DNA of 64,000 nucleotides from Pelobates cultripes (GCA_933207985.1 OW240915.1:261120265-261184264), one strand, 5' to 3'; counted from the stretch's first letter, positions 31,309 through 44,476 are shown. Notes: generated by a model from the letters alone, not told the origin. Numbers and translations: made by a program.

Positions 31309-34071
31309 CTGATCAGAAAATCATATCAGTGAGTGGAAAAGTTACTAGTATCCATGCTAATATATATGAAAATATAGACTAATTCTTGTTGCTAGTTATT
31401 TTTACTGATCACAGCAGAGTAATGGAAATCCCCAGCTGTGATTATGCCTACCTTGCATGAAAATCATCAGAGATGTTGCACTATATAAAAAGGTATTGAT
31501 TATACAGGAGCAAGCTGAATTCGATCATGGTATGTGCTCCACCTAGCCAGTATGGATCAAGCCTGATGCCTTCATAATGCACTGGATTCAAAGTAAAAAT
31601 GTCTGTACTTCTCCTTCGAGCTGGAGCAATACATATTTGTTAGGAAAGCAGAAACTAAGGGTGGTGGATCCCATTCGCTTTAGCTGCTGTCCACTTTGAA
31701 GATACTGAGCCTGCCACATTTTCAGTTGTATATACAGTAGGTAGGCCTCCTGAACTACTCCCACCCACTTGAGATATGTTGCATGATGGAAAAGGGAGGT
31801 GGCTTGCTAGGGATCATGTGATTTATCCCTTGGGTGTAGGTTTACCCATTGCGTTCTCAGATGTATGGGGTTCTTCATGAACTACATCTGAGATCTGCAT
31901 ATACAGAATCCTGAATGATGTCCATTAATACTGACTGTAGACATCAGGATCAGACAGAAAACCGTGAATTTACAGAGTTCAGAGCCATTTTCATTTTTTT
32001 TATAAACATATATATAATTTTAAGTGATGAACAAAAATCAGATATCAGCCTATTTGTGGAATTAAAACCCAAAGCAGTGATTTATTTGCTATGAAAGAAA
32101 CCAGACCAAGTCTCAACTGCTATAAGCAGATCATGAACTATCGAGGTGACCAAGATCTTGGTGGGACATCAGGATGGCAAACTAGAGAATCAAGCAGGAT
32201 GAAAACACATCTGTGTTAATTGAGATAATGTAAAAGACTAGTCAACACATTCCTAAGGTTACAGAAAGTAACAATGAATTCTTATGAAAATTGCATGTTC
32301 ATATCCCATCTCACATCTTCCCCTTCTTTACCCTAATAGTGTAAATAAAATGTATGTTTATATTTTCAAGGGTGTTAAATCATTTCTCAACATATGGAAT
32401 AGTGTAAATCCATATGGAATAACACTGACTATTTACTAAACCATTTTGAATGGTGCTTCGAAAAGTATAATATTGACTTGCTCAAGCCACATTCTGCTTC
32501 TGCTACATAGCCACATTTATAGCTATGCAAATTACAGTACTAAAGCTGTAGTCTAAAAACGCTCATGTCTTCAAGGGAAATGCAAATTGACTATGGAGAA
32601 AACCAAACAAAGGCAATCCGGGCAGGAATTTTTCAATCCATAAATACATTTGCCTGATGATTTGTAACATACAAATATCCCACAGGACAAAAGATAAAGT
32701 AGACTCAGCACTCGCTCAGAGTTTTAAATATTTTCAGGTACGGTATGCTACACATGCAGATTCAGGATGACATATGCAAATTGGAAATTTACTTCTTGCC
32801 AGCAAAAACGTTATAACCAAACATTAATGAGAATGACCAGTCATCATTTTGCATACAGACAAATTATTTTTAAAAACGCTCTTGACAATGTAGCAAAATA
32901 CTAATGCTTACCACAGTTTTCTCATAATTTAATTTCTTTAAGAAGACGTCTAGTCTTTAGTTTAGTGGTACAGCGTGGCTAGGAGGTTACTATTTTCTTG
33001 CTCCTTTGTAACGGTTTATCTTGGAACCTGTCACCACAAATGGTCGAAATGTTGCAATAGGTGTATGACATGGCACAGTGTGAAATGCATTAGTGACAAA
33101 AACAAAAAGGAGAAAACTGCAGTACTATTAAGTATAAAAATAATTAATCACACCACTGCCAATGTGTAATGTTGTTGATGTTCCTTATCAGTAATAAAAT
33201 CATAAAGGGGTCCAAGGAATTTACTTTTTGTAATCTAAGGGACATTTGGTGCAGGTAAGCACTAGCTTTATGCGGTGCTGAGGTAAATAGGGACAGTTTA
33301 GGAAACTGTTCTCTCTACTGGTTTTCTTTTCTTTGTGGGGAGGGGGGTGGAATTGTTACCTTTTATCTCTTGAACCCCTTTATCAAAACTAGGAGTAGCA
33401 TATTTACCAACTCCCTTTATGTCCCTAGACACCACCATTCGGCTTTCTCACTTTTTTCTTTGGATGTGATTCTAGGGACTCCCCACCTTTTTTTTTTGAT
33501 ACACAGGTTCAACTTGATAGAGGTATTTTAATACATTGTTGAGCTGATTATTTGGCTCTATCAATTCTGGTATCAATTGAGCCCTTTCATATAATATAAT
33601 ACAGCCATTTGCTATTTTTACATAATAGTGTTTTTTTGTTTTTCCCTCTTATTGCTCCGGTTTGTTGGAGCACCATTACCTCGTATACCTGCTTAAGTTA
33701 TTGGGTCCTTCTTTGTTAAGAGACCCCAGTAGCTACACTCACTGTGGGTTTATATATTTTAGGGCCCTCTTGGGGATACAATGTACTTTCATCCTTACCA
33801 TTTATCTCCTCGGTTTCCCCAGTTTTATGCCCCATAGATACAATTTTATTATCACTTTATGCTGAGCTACTTTCTTTAGTTTCTAATAAAGGTTAGGGGT
33901 GTTTGCTATTACCATGTATTACTAAAACTAGAGTTTTACTGTGCCTATTTTTGTGTCAGCCCCCTGTGAGGGTTTGTGTGGTGAGCTTTAATTACCCTTA
34001 CTCCCTTGCTGCACTGGTCTCATTGAGGCAGCCCAGCCTCCCCGACAGACCATCAAGATTGGTGATCTCAG
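31309..34071. other. Unassigned stretch, 2.8 kb
   Basis: AT-rich, with no recognised gene. A weak hammerhead-like half (ACCACAAATGGTCGAAATG) lies at about 33034-33052. Around 33640-33900 a block ends in TTTCTAATAAAGGTTAGGG, reminiscent of a polyadenylation site, but I cannot assign it. Confidence 0.35.
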
Positions 34072-34308
34072 TCATTTAAAGGCTTCCCCATGGGGAATAA
34101 TTAGGAGACTAGTGTGCATGCGCCAAAAAACCCTAGCAGCATTTAATTGAGAAATGAGCCTGACATGGAAGACAGCCACTAGATGTGTGTTTAACCCTGC
34201 AACAGAAATATTGCATGTTTTGCATTGCAGGGTTAAAACTACAAGGCCACTGCTATCACTCCTCTTAATTGAGATGAAGTGGTCTGGGTGCATTCAGTAG
34301 TACTTTAA
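34072..34308. mobile_element. TTAA MITE, family 1 relative, truncated
   Basis: It has GACAGCCACTAGATGTGTG, the foldback TTTAACCCTGCAA / TTGCAGGGTTAAA (34190-34237), and GAGATGAAGTGGTCTGGGTG. TTAA at 34305-34308; left boundary uncertain. Confidence 0.65.
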
Positions 34309-36036
34309 TATAATAAATGGAGGAAGTCTCCAAACATGAATCAATATCAAAGCACAACAATCTGCAATCTATACATTTCTGAACAACATCAGTTTTGATA
34401 TAAAAACACAGTTAGGTATAATAGCTAGAAGAACTGACAAAATATAGGCAGCAAACTCTGGATATAGGGTATACCCTCAACCCTAAAAAAATAACGACAT
34501 AAAATACACAAAAACAGGTTGCGCCAATGGATAGATATAAAGGTAAAATGAGTAACGAAATATATATAGAATAAATAATATATAAACGTATACAGTCCAA
34601 TATTTACAGTCCAATGATCACAATCCCAGCTGCTTTTAAATTCTAGATAGGTATCAGTTCTTGATTAAGGTGCTTGTCAACGTATGTAAAAATGTAAAAA
34701 AAAAAAAAAAATTAAAGATAATAGTGCAGACTGTTTAAGCAGGAAGATAAACCCTCAATAATGGTAATTGGAATTGCACTCACATTTCGTGGAGTTTAAA
34801 CTAGCTCTAAGAAAAATTGCTTGCAGTGGTACAATCCCCACTGATGGATATAAAACTCTGAAGGCCAGTGTCTCAGCGTACAGATGGTTATATATAAACA
34901 CAAAGAGATACACAATAGTACTCACAGTAAGTACAATTAATATAAAAATAAATGAAAGTATTTTACTCACATTTGTATCGCTCAAATATATGTTGATATG
35001 TTTCAGGTTGGATAAAGCCACCACACCACAATGTATAGTAATCCCTGTTACATATGCAATAAATTAGAACTTTCAATCAATTAGAGCATTTAATTGAAAC
35101 TTGGTTGCTACTCTAAAGAAATCATATCCAACACAGGACTGCTGAATGTGCTAATAAAAAAAAATCCACAAAAGGCTAACATCTAGGAAGCTTTCAATAA
35201 TTTATTGAATATCAAGTTCTTTGTTACCACGTTAATTTAGACAGGATAACAGAAAGCAGCAGCAGCAATCAGGTGTACATTGTGGTGTAAGTATTTGCAC
35301 TAGAGGTATTTTGAAAACAGTCAACAGTATAAGTATTCAACCTGCAAAGAAATTGATCGACTGAAAATGCTGCCAATATCACACATTCCATAATTCCTGG
35401 AGACACCTGAGACACACAGATTATGAAAGAGTTATTGTCATCAGCTTGTGTCACTGCTCACTAATGACATCATGATGCCCAGGGATTTCATTAAAAGCAT
35501 TTCTTATGTTGCCTTCCTCTAGTGCTGTGAAAGGAATGCATTAATCGTTTACTCATTCTTTTCAATACAGGCAGTTTCTTCAAATCCATTTTATTCCCCC
35601 GATGCTCTACACAGACGGAAAAAAAATAAACTTCCTGCAATTGTGTGGCACTATCGATTTAACGAAAAGTGAGCAACAAATTAGAACTCTCCACCTCCAC
35701 AACTGGAAATGAATAAGATTGCCTCATATCAGACTTTCAAGGGAGTTATTTATATGTCTATTAGTCGTTCTTGTGCCTGCATATTGCATCAAGCTCCACT
35801 TAGCCTTCTCTAGCTACCAGCAGCTCTTATTTACAATGAGGTTTAATTATTTGAACGCATACAGACCACATCAGCTGCAATATACACAGATATTAGAAGT
35901 CAATAGATGCATTAAGAAATAAAGCAACAAGATTTGAAATCTGAGTGACTATGTGATTAGATCTAATAGTTATTTAAGTATGAGTATGTAATAAATAGAC
36001 AAGTGTCCATGTCACATACCTCACAAGTGTCCCTCT
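34309..36036. other. Unassigned stretch
   Basis: No gene recognised. The 35180-36000 part is free of the repeats seen elsewhere. Confidence 0.35.
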
Positions 36037-36600
36037 TTAAAGGATTACTTTAACCCTTTTCTCGACAATTTTTGTAGTGTTATTATGCCTTATTACGCAA
36101 TATTAATCTTGGGCATCCCCTTATTTAATTAAAAATCCTATGAAATAGATTAATACTTACCATGAACCCAGTACCGGACGAGATCCTCCTGCTTTGTTTC
36201 CAGGCCATGTTGGTGGTCATGGCTCAGAGCGCAAGGAGGGCTTGAAAATGTTAAAAAAAAAAGTGGTACGTGGGGAGGACAGGGAGAGAGGGGGCATTGA
36301 AGCTTCCCTTCCATTCCTGAAAGGGAGAAGCTCATTACATCTGTTGTCTGTGCGCTGTTCATGCTGACGACAGATGTAATCTTTGCACAGAATTGATATG
36401 AGGCAGCCCAAAATAGAATCACACGTGCTGTGGGTGCAACTAGTCCCTGTTATTATAGTGCAGATTACTCTGTTTGTACAGGGTGTCAAGCAGGAACACT
36501 GCACACACAGACTCATACCTCCATGACCACTTCTAAAATCATAAGTGGTTATGGTAGTTGGGAATGGGATTGCTCTTAAAAAAATCACCAGTCAAACTCC
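36037..36600. mobile_element. Possible TTAA MITE
   Basis: It starts TTAAAGGATTACTTTAACCC and contains a minus-strand donor consensus ATGGTAAGTATTA (36150-36162). CATGACCACTTCTAAA and AAGTGGTTATGGTAG near 36520-36555 form a foldback. The right terminus is unclear. Confidence 0.4.
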
Positions 36601-37685
36601 CTTATATAACATGCTCCTCACTTATCATTTATAATGTTAAAAAGGTATGATGTCATCAAAAATGTGGCTGCAAAATTCAGTATCAGATACAGCACTCTGA
36701 GTTCTCCTAGAAAAAAATATTTTGTACAATCCAACCACATAATTTCAGATAATTTTGCCCCAGTTAAATCTTCTGAAATCTTGTAGTTTATTTAAATAAA
36801 AAAATATTTTGAGATTATTTTACTCATTATATATTTTATCATTCATATATTTTTGCAAGCATTCAGCTGTGTTTAATATATAGAATAGATACATTATATT
36901 ATTAATGTCAGCATTTCAGAGGATGCCACTAGGTGCTAATCTTCTACAGTTTTCATAGTAACCAGGACCTAGTGTGATATTAACCAGTTCAGCCATACAC
37001 ACTGAAACATATACCAAATCATTAATTAAATTAATGTATTGCCATATTAGCTGCATCTAAGCTATTTTAGTTCTTTTTGCGAGCTTTTTAATCAGTGCTT
37101 TGTGAGGTGTGTTAATTACCAAGAACAAACCGTTAGAATGAAACATTCCATTTTCCAGGGTGAATAGGTATTCAACCAGCATACATTGCTTTTAGGAGAG
37201 ACACTGGGGAATGAAGAGAGTGATCAGTGAACTGTATAATGACTTGGTGATGTAAGCTAGATTCCTTCTAAACTGACACCCTAGAGATTTCGCACAAATA
37301 CATCTGACATACTGAACCGTTTGAACCAACGTTGGCCACAGATGTGATCCAACAACATTTATATGAAAAAGCACATAAAGCTAAAAATGTATATTTTTTC
37401 AGCTCGCTGTAAAATAGTGTCAAGCCAACAAGGAAAATCTACATAATAACAGTAATTTATTGGTCAAATGAAAGAGACCCAAACTGGCAGAAAGCTTTAA
37501 ACCATTTCAGAATGAGAGAGGACGGAAAAAATGTTAGGGTGTTCTATAATATCATTATAACATTAAAGAGGTGGGAGATGTGGGAGATGTGGTAGACACC
37601 CACTCGATTCTTATTAATGAGTTTCAACACTTCGAACTAGGTTTGTCAGATCCATCATGCTCTTCCGAACACATGAAAAGTGATG
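36601..37685. other. Unassigned stretch
   Basis: AT-rich, nothing recognised. Confidence 0.35.
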
Positions 37686-39542
37686 CCCTGTAGAATTTTT
37701 TTTTAAATTCTTTATTTTTGTTGTGCAGGTGGGTACATCATATTAACAGTCGCCACAACAGCATATTGCAAGATATAGAACATTTTGACAGTGGCATGAG
37801 AATTCGCACAATTTTATGTTTTTTAAAGCATGCTTAATTAGACAGATTGATGAAGTAAGATTAGCTAACATACAATGATATAAACTGACGATTAGTTATT
37901 AATGCTAGTTCTGCTATGCTATCGTTGTCATACTGTATAAGCACGGTTTACAGTTTAGCAGTTACTAAATGAAATAATACATTTAAAAGTTAAACTATGT
38001 GTATTTAAGCTAAGAAACACCAAACAGAAGTTAACATTGCTAGAGTTGGCCTACGTTGTGTAGTCATGTTTCTATACTCTCTAAGCATAATGATGCCCTG
38101 CATAAAAACAAGGGTAAGACGCTTTGAAGGTCTTGAGTGGGTTAGTAGACGTAACATCTGAAAGTTGTTAGTGGAGTCTGCACATTTTTAAAAGGTAATA
38201 CTGACATGCATGAGAATACATTTGCAATGGATGAGTAGCTGCTATATGATCTATAGTGAATGAGCTAATTGCCTGTGGTTAATATACTGTATTGCTTGCT
38301 CCACTGCTGCTATACTGAACTAACAGTCTCTGCTGCGATTTGCCAGGGCCATACTGTGAGACATACTGCGATGTGGGATCTTGCAGTGTCTCTGCTGTAG
38401 GGCCTGCATGGACGCAGATTGTCTCTGGGTCAGTCCGCCTTGGTCAGCCGACACCAGCTCTGAAGGATTGGCGTGTGGGCCCGGAGCGTTGCGGGGTCCC
38501 CTCCCTCGTTGGTTGTGGATGGGCTCTGTGCCGGTTTCGTACGCCGGGCAGCGACCCTGTCGGATCGTGGTCTGCTCTGATCACTTGCCCCATGTTCTGT
38601 ATTCCGGTCGTGTGGTGAGTAAGGGCGCCCCTGTAGAGGGCAGGTTCACCTTGCAGGCAGCGCAGGGTCTTGGCTGTGTTGCATATTTTTTGGTGTGGTC
38701 GACTGTCATTGCCATCCTGGTATGGAAGTTTCATGGCAGCCATTTTATGCTTTTCCTTCTGCTGTCCTCTCGTCCAGTCTGGGCCCCTCTGGAGTTTAGG
38801 TCGGGTCTCTGCACATCTGTAAGGCCGCCTTTGGAGCTGTGCCTTGAGTGTCTCTTGTGTTTCAGTCGTTTTGTGCGGGCTGTGAGTGGCCTTTGTGCAG
38901 TTCCAGGTTACTGGGTTACCCTTCTTGCGAGTGGGGTTCCGGGGGTGCGCCCTTTCTCCCCTTGTGCTTCCATGCTGTGGACCCTGCCTCATGTTGCCAG
39001 GTGGGAATCCCTTTTGGGGGGACTGCATCAGGGCCACCAGCTTCTCCCAGAGGGCACCGAAGATGCGGTCGTATCAGCGTTTAGTTTCCCTCTCAATTAT
39101 GTGCAGAGCTGAGGTCTGTGGGTTGGGTGCCATCTTGCCTGCTCCACTTGTGGCCTCTGTGCTTCGCGGTCGTGTATTCTGGTGAGTGCTTGTACACTTG
39201 CTTGTGTGGACCGGGATGACCCCCACCGGTCCAGGGGGGGGGGAACGCGGGCTCTGTGTTAAGTTTCCAGGCATTCTAAGCTGCGGGGAAGCGTCCGTCT
39301 CTCCTGTACCTGCTCTTCTGGTAGGCCTCGCCAGTGTGTCAGGCACGTACCGGGTAGTTAGTCACTTGTTGGGTATCGTTGTGTCCACCCTGGCAGCCCC
39401 CGTCATCTGGTGACCTTTGTTTGGCTTTTAAAAGCTGTTTCAGCGGCTTTGTGGCGTTTTTTCTGGCAATGGTTGCAGGAGCTGTGGTGATTAGCGTCAG
39501 CTCGATGCTGCGGTCAGGCCCCGCCCCGCCCTGTAGAATTTT
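37686..39542 (-). mobile_element. Non-LTR retroelement with A-tail, 14-bp target duplication and GC-box 5' end
   Basis: CCCTGTAGAATTTT flanks the unit at 37686-37699 and 39529-39542. On the minus strand the element begins GGCGGGGCGGGGCCTGAC (two GC boxes), runs through a GC-rich 1.2 kb, then an AT-rich 0.6 kb, and ends AACAAAAATAAAGAATTT plus an A-run. This is target-primed reverse transcription of an RNA. A minus-strand frame 38444-39037 (197 aa, basic, rich in Pro, Arg and Thr) and an overlapping plus-strand frame 38381-39112 show no recognised domain. No reverse transcriptase is present. It may be an L1-type element with most of its body removed, or a retrocopy of a cellular transcript. 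Confidence 0.8.
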
Positions 39543-39752
39543 AACAATATTGTATGTACTACCGACCACAGAAAGTACCTTGATTATTTTCTTGTATTTT
39601 ACATGTTCTATTTTACATGTTCTAAACAGCAGCACGAAGAATTTAATCTGTACAGGAAGACATGGTGGATCTGACAACCCTTCTTGAGACTTTGTAAAAA
39701 AAAACAAGTCAAAGTAACCGATGAGATGACATTTATTTTTGAAATTGAACTG

Positions 39753-40213
39753 TTCAGTTTAATGAAGTGGTCTGGGTGCCAGGTCCAGCTAGGGTTAACC
39801 CATTTTTTCATAAACATAGCAGTTTCAAAGAAACTGCTATGTTTATGAATGGGTTAAGCCTTCCCCTATTTCCTCTAGTGGCTGTCTCATTGACAGCCAC
39901 TAGAGGCGCTTGCGTGCTTCTCACTGTGATTTTCACAGTGAGAGCACGCCAGCGTCCATAGGAAAGCATTATGAATGCTTTCCTATGTGACCGGCTGAAT
40001 GCGCGCGCAGCTCTTGCCACGCGTGCGCATTCAGCCCAGGAGGAGGATCGGAGGAGGAGAGCTCTCCACCCAGCGCTGGAAAAAGGTAAGTTTTTACCCC
40101 TTTCTCCCTTCCAGAGCCGGGCGGGAGGGGGTCCCTGAGGGTGGGGGCACTCTCAGGGCACTATAGTGCCAGGAAAACAAGTATGTTTTCCTGGCACTAT
40201 AGTGGTCCTTTAA
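39753..40213 (+). mobile_element. TTAA MITE, family 1, 5'-truncated copy
   Basis: Nearly identical to 3236-3677, and it retains the CTAGTGGCTGTC/GACAGCCACTAG hairpin that copy A has lost. Hairpins in order: 39792-39853 (AACATAGCAGTTTC foldback), 39871-39906, a CTCACTGTGA foldback near 39921-39942, 39957-39987, 39991-40034 and 40160-40203. Splice-donor consensus AAAGGTAAGT at about 40084. TTAA at 40210-40213. Confidence 0.85.
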
Positions 40214-40796
40214 TGTTAGATAAGTTGAAATGTGTTTTCTCTGCACCTGGCCATTTTTTCCTTTCATATCATTACTGAATTACTGAATTTTCAAAGTCAG
40301 AGAAACGTGCACATTTTGAGACTGAACATTTGCACTAAATTAATCTAGGAACTTGGAGATTTGGAAAATACATTTCAGCACAAGAGAGTGTTTACATGCT
40401 TCTCTTCTTTGTTAACCCCTTAACGACGAGTGACAGACAAGGTCCGTCACTCAGGGGATTGCCATGACGACGAATGACGGACCTTGTCCGTCACCCGTTA
40501 AAATTAACCCCGGATCGCCGCTATAGCGGCGATCGTGGGATTAATGGTGCTCCGGTCTGCCTCTGTATTAGAGGCAAGCCGGGAGCACCCGAAAATGCTG
40601 CCCCAGCACATGTGCTCGCTCTGACAGCATGTCAGAGCGAGCACATGTGCTTAGTATACTTACCTTCCGTCTCCCTGCACTTCCTGGTTCTGTGTGAAGT
40701 GCAGGGAGCCGGAACAGTGCTGATCCTGCCCCCTGTTAAAAAAATAAATAAAGTTTATTTAAAATCCCACCCCTTTACTCATTTTAATAAAAAATT

Positions 40797-41430
40797 AACC
40801 CCTTCCTTGCCAATTGATCACTGACTACAGTGATCAATTGGCAGGGATTACATTTTACTGTCATCTGATTTTTTTTTAACCCCTGAGGGTTACTTTTTTT
40901 TTTTTTAACCCTCAGGGGTTAAATTTAATTAATTAATTAATTTAAATATTTTAAAATTATATATTTAGCTAGCTGGGGTGGGTGGAAGTTAGTGGGGAAT
41001 TGGGGGATTTGGTGTTAGGCTAGGGGTTTATGTTAAAAAAAGTTTTAAAATAAACTTTAAAAAGTTACAAATTGAGCTAAAAAAAGGTTGTAATAACGTT
41101 TAAGTAAAAAAAACAAACAAAAAAAAAAAACCCCCTTACCCAGTCCAAATAAAAATTAACCCCTTCCCTGCCAATCGATCACTGCCTACAGTGATCAAAA
41201 TACAGATCACAGTATTATACTCAGGAGTTCCCCTCAGGGGTTCAATTTATATAATTAATTAATTTAAATATTTTATAATTATATATTTTGCTAGCTGGAG
41301 TGGGTGGGAAAATGGGGAATTTACTGTTAGTGCTGCTTACTTCTAGTTAGGGGTTAACGGTAAAAAAAAAGCTTAGAAAAATGTTAAATCTGTAAAAAAA
41401 AGTTTTAAGAAAGTTTAGGAATGTTTAAAA
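40797..41430. repeat. Tandem duplication, two units about 360 bp apart
   Basis: TTAACCCCTTCC(T/C)TGCCAAT, GATCACTG..CTACAGTGATCA, CAGGGGTT, TAATTAATTTAAATATTTTA and GCTAGCTGG(G/A)GTGGGTGG appear in the same order at 40797-41000 and 41158-41310. The second unit has lost one arm of the GATCAATTGGCA palindrome. Confidence 0.8.
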
Positions 41431-41433
41431 AAA

Positions 41434-41872
41434 ATAAAAGGACCACTATAGTGCCAGGAAAACATACTTGTTTTCCTGGCACTTTAGTGCCCTGAGGGGG
41501 CCCCCACCCTCAGGGTCCCCCTCCCGCCGGGCTGGATGGAGAGGAAGGGGTTAAACTTACCTCTTTCTCCAGCGCCGGGCGGGGAACTTTCCTCCTCCTC
41601 TTCTCCCTCTCCCTCCTTCTCTTCGGCCGAATGCGCATGCGTGGCAGGAGCCGCGCGCGCATTCAGCCAGTCCATAGGAAAGCAGTCCATGCGGAAGCCC
41701 TCTAGCGGCTGTCAATGAGACAGCCACTAGAGGCTGGATTAACCCTAACATAAACATAGCAGTTTCTCTGAAACTGCTATGTTTATAGAAAAAAGGGTTT
41801 CCCTAGACGGACCATGCACCCAGACCACCTCATTAAGCTGAAGTGGTCTGGGTGCCTATAGTGGTCCTTTAA
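41434..41872 (-). mobile_element. TTAA MITE, family 1, inverted, inside the 2.8-kb element
   Basis: Reverse orientation of the 3206 copy: left end AAAGGACCACTATAGTGCCA (TTAA decayed to ATAA), right end AGTGGTCCTTTAA (41869-41872). All main hairpins are present. The minus strand carries AGAGGTAAGTTT at about 41554-41565. Confidence 0.85.
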
Positions 41873-42981
41873 TAAGCAAAACAAATGTTTAAAAACTAGT
41901 TTTTAAAAAGTAAAAAAAGTAAAAAAAAATACATTTAAAAAGGCTCATTACCACTACACCTGGAACAAACTAGAGAAAAAAATATCCCACGCCAAGGTTC
42001 AAAATATGCCTTTTGAATTACCCCAGGGTGTATTCTTTAATAAATAGTATGTGTTTGTGGGGAAGTTTCAATAACCAACCGTCTAAACTACTCCAAATTG
42101 GAACATGGACACAGCGTAAAACTTCAAAGTTAGAAAAAAACTGAATGGCTGCGTCTCAAGTGCGCCCCTTTAACATCCATATATACCTTGCAAAGGTACA
42201 TACGGTGGTATTGCTGTACTCTGACGACATAGCTGAGCAACAAAATATACTGTGCAAACTCACTTTGTGTGTCAAAAAGGCAGAAAAAACACTTATTACC
42301 ACTACACTTGGTACAAGCGAGCGAAAAAATGATCCCACGCTAAGGTTTAAAATATGCCAGTTCATTTGCTCATTAAATCCGTCTCTTAAAATTCTACTGT
42401 GAATACTGAAAAGGACAGGTCTCCTATATGGCACTGTAGCTTCACGAAATAGTGCCAAAGACATACAACGGGGGTGTCATTTTACTCAGCAGATGTAACT
42501 GAACACAAAATAAAACTTTGTACAGGAATAGCACACACAACAAAAAAACAAAAAAAAACACAATTTTACTCCAATATTTAGCAGAGGTTGGCGGTGAAAT
42601 GGCTACGTAGAAAGTGTCAAAACAACCCAAGGTAAATAGCCTGTGAAGTCTACTTTATATAAATATATACTTTTGTGTGGCAATTTTGTTTTCTTTTATG
42701 GCTATTAAGCTTACAAGACAAACATACCAAATTCTAAAATCGCTCCACATTAAAGTTTATTTTACTCCTTGTGCTTTGTGACCTGTAACTACCAAAAAAA
42801 ACTTAAAATCCCAGACACATTATATATTCTGTAAATCAGAACAACTAAATGAATTTATTTTTAATTACTTTCTTTAACCTGCACTAATTATGCACACATT
42901 ATTATTGCAAAAACTGTAAAAAAAACCCCAAATTTTTTCCCTTTTTTTTGCATTTTTCTGTATTTTTTATAATAAATAAGC

Positions 42982-42984
<3 letters not shown>

Positions 42985-43044
<60 letters not shown>

Positions 43045-43056
43045 GTGTGTGTGTGT
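42985..43056. repeat. (TA)n(TG)n microsatellite
   Basis: About 60 bp of TA dinucleotides followed by TGTGTGTGTG. Confidence 0.95.
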
Positions 43057-43244
43057 TACATCAAATTAAAGCCCTTTCTGTCCTTTAAAAAACGATATAT
43101 AATATGTGTCGGTGCAATAAATTAGTAAAATGCAAATTGCAGTTGAACGCAAACAGCAAAAAATGAAAAAAATGCTGTTGTCATTAAGTGAAAGACAAGC
43201 TTCTGAAGCTCTGTCCTTAAGGGGTTAAGGACGGAAGATATTGT

Positions 43245-43420
43245 GAATAGTGATGTCCCGAACGGTTCGCCACGGAAGGCGAACATATGCGCTGTTCGGT
43301 CCGCCCCCTATTCGTCATCATTGAGTAAACTTTGACCCTGTACCTCACAGTCAGCAGACACATTCCAGCCAATCAGCAGCAGACCCTCCCTCCCAGACCC
43401 TCCCACCTCCTGGACAGCTC
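43245..43420. repeat. Dispersed GTTCGC-type repeat
   Basis: AGTGATGTCCCGAACGGTTC then GAAGGCGAACATATGCGCTG and GTTCGGTCCGCC; similar GAAC/GTTCG blocks are familiar from amphibian MITEs. It begins only 17 bp after the 2.8-kb element ends. Boundaries uncertain. Confidence 0.45.
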
Positions 43421-43754
43421 ACTAAGAATGCAGCTTCAAAATGAATGTAAAATGGATGCTGTACATATAAATATTGTAAACACTATACAGGGTTATTCAA
43501 TCAGGTGAGAACTCAAAGTGAATTTAAGGAGAATTTCAAATTGAAATTCACTTTTGGTGAAAAGTGTATACTGTATCTTTAAGACAGTTCTGCAGCAGCG
43601 GAGGTACATGATTCTTAGGACCTCTTTTTCAGCTGCAGGATTGCAATTAGTCCTAAGGAAAAAAATTGAAGTTTTTTGCAAATCTTATAACGTGGCAACT
43701 TTTTTTTCCCAATGCGTTTGATTTTGAGTTTTTCATGTTAACCCTTTAAGCTTC

Positions 43755-43799
<45 letters not shown>

Positions 43800-44476
43800 C
43801 ACTTTTTGCCCTTTATGATCCATCAGAAAAAAAAAGACATCAGGAAAAAGAAATAAGCAGAATATTAGACACTGTCTTCGCAGAGCATATCCATCTTTTT
43901 GACAGATATTGCGGTATATCATGACATCTGCAGCTGAGGGAGTAGGTTTGGGGTCTCGGGGAATCCCTTGGTTTTTGGCATGTCGCGTGCATAGCATTTT
44001 GCCAAAATCCTAATTCATATCCTTTCAGTCTGATAACTACTACAATAAGACAGTTATATTGCTTGTAATGAATTTTTAAGAAACATATTACAGTTTTACC
44101 ACTTAAGTCCCACCATGACACAGTAATCCATTAAAACATCATTATCAAATGGGGTGGAACTTATCGGAATGAAAAATCCTGACCCGCACAGATGTCCAAA
44201 AATGAAACATATTGGCCTTCAACGTCAATATTAAGGGTCAAAAGTTCAAATTTAATATTTTTTTTATGAATTAATATAGAAATTCCTGGAGATTAAGACA
44301 AAAATACAGACTGTTGATATAGGATCCTACACAAAACATGCTAGGCTTTTAAATTGGTTTTCTGTACATGGTCAATGTAAGGATTACACTTATTCCTGTA
44401 CTTAAATATCCCACCATCTGCTAAGAATCTATAATGCCCATTTTATTGTAACACGCCTTAGAGATATAGAGTGTTT
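43421..44476. other. Unassigned stretch with an (AT)n run
   Basis: (AT)n at 43764-43797 and a partial copy of the 58276-type palindrome at 43490-43560; otherwise nothing recognised. Confidence 0.4.

Larger units (their letters stand above)
40412..43228. mobile_element. 2.8-kb non-autonomous element with TTAACCCCTTAA ends
   Basis: It begins TTAACCCCTTAACGACGAG and ends CTGTCCTTAAGGGGTTAA, the same inverted ends as the 80-bp MITE, so it is probably a long relative. The left 500 bp is a palindrome string (40513-40534, 40547-40588, 40606-40650, 40671-40708, 40808-40843, 40877-40922). A tandem duplication, a nested family 1 MITE (41434-41872) and a TA microsatellite follow. A minus-strand donor AAGGTAAGTAT lies near 40656-40666. 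No transposase frame is present. Confidence 0.65.

Noticed and set aside
33640..33900. Possible LTR ending near an AATAAA signal
   Set aside because: No TG...CA ends, second LTR, primer site or target duplication found.
38381..39112. 243-aa plus-strand open frame
   Set aside because: It lies antisense to a retroelement whose orientation is fixed by the A-tail and target duplication; no domain recognised; GC-rich DNA keeps frames open.
41221..43200. Search for a transposase inside the 2.8-kb element
   Set aside because: Only short frames without DDE motifs are present; treated as non-autonomous.
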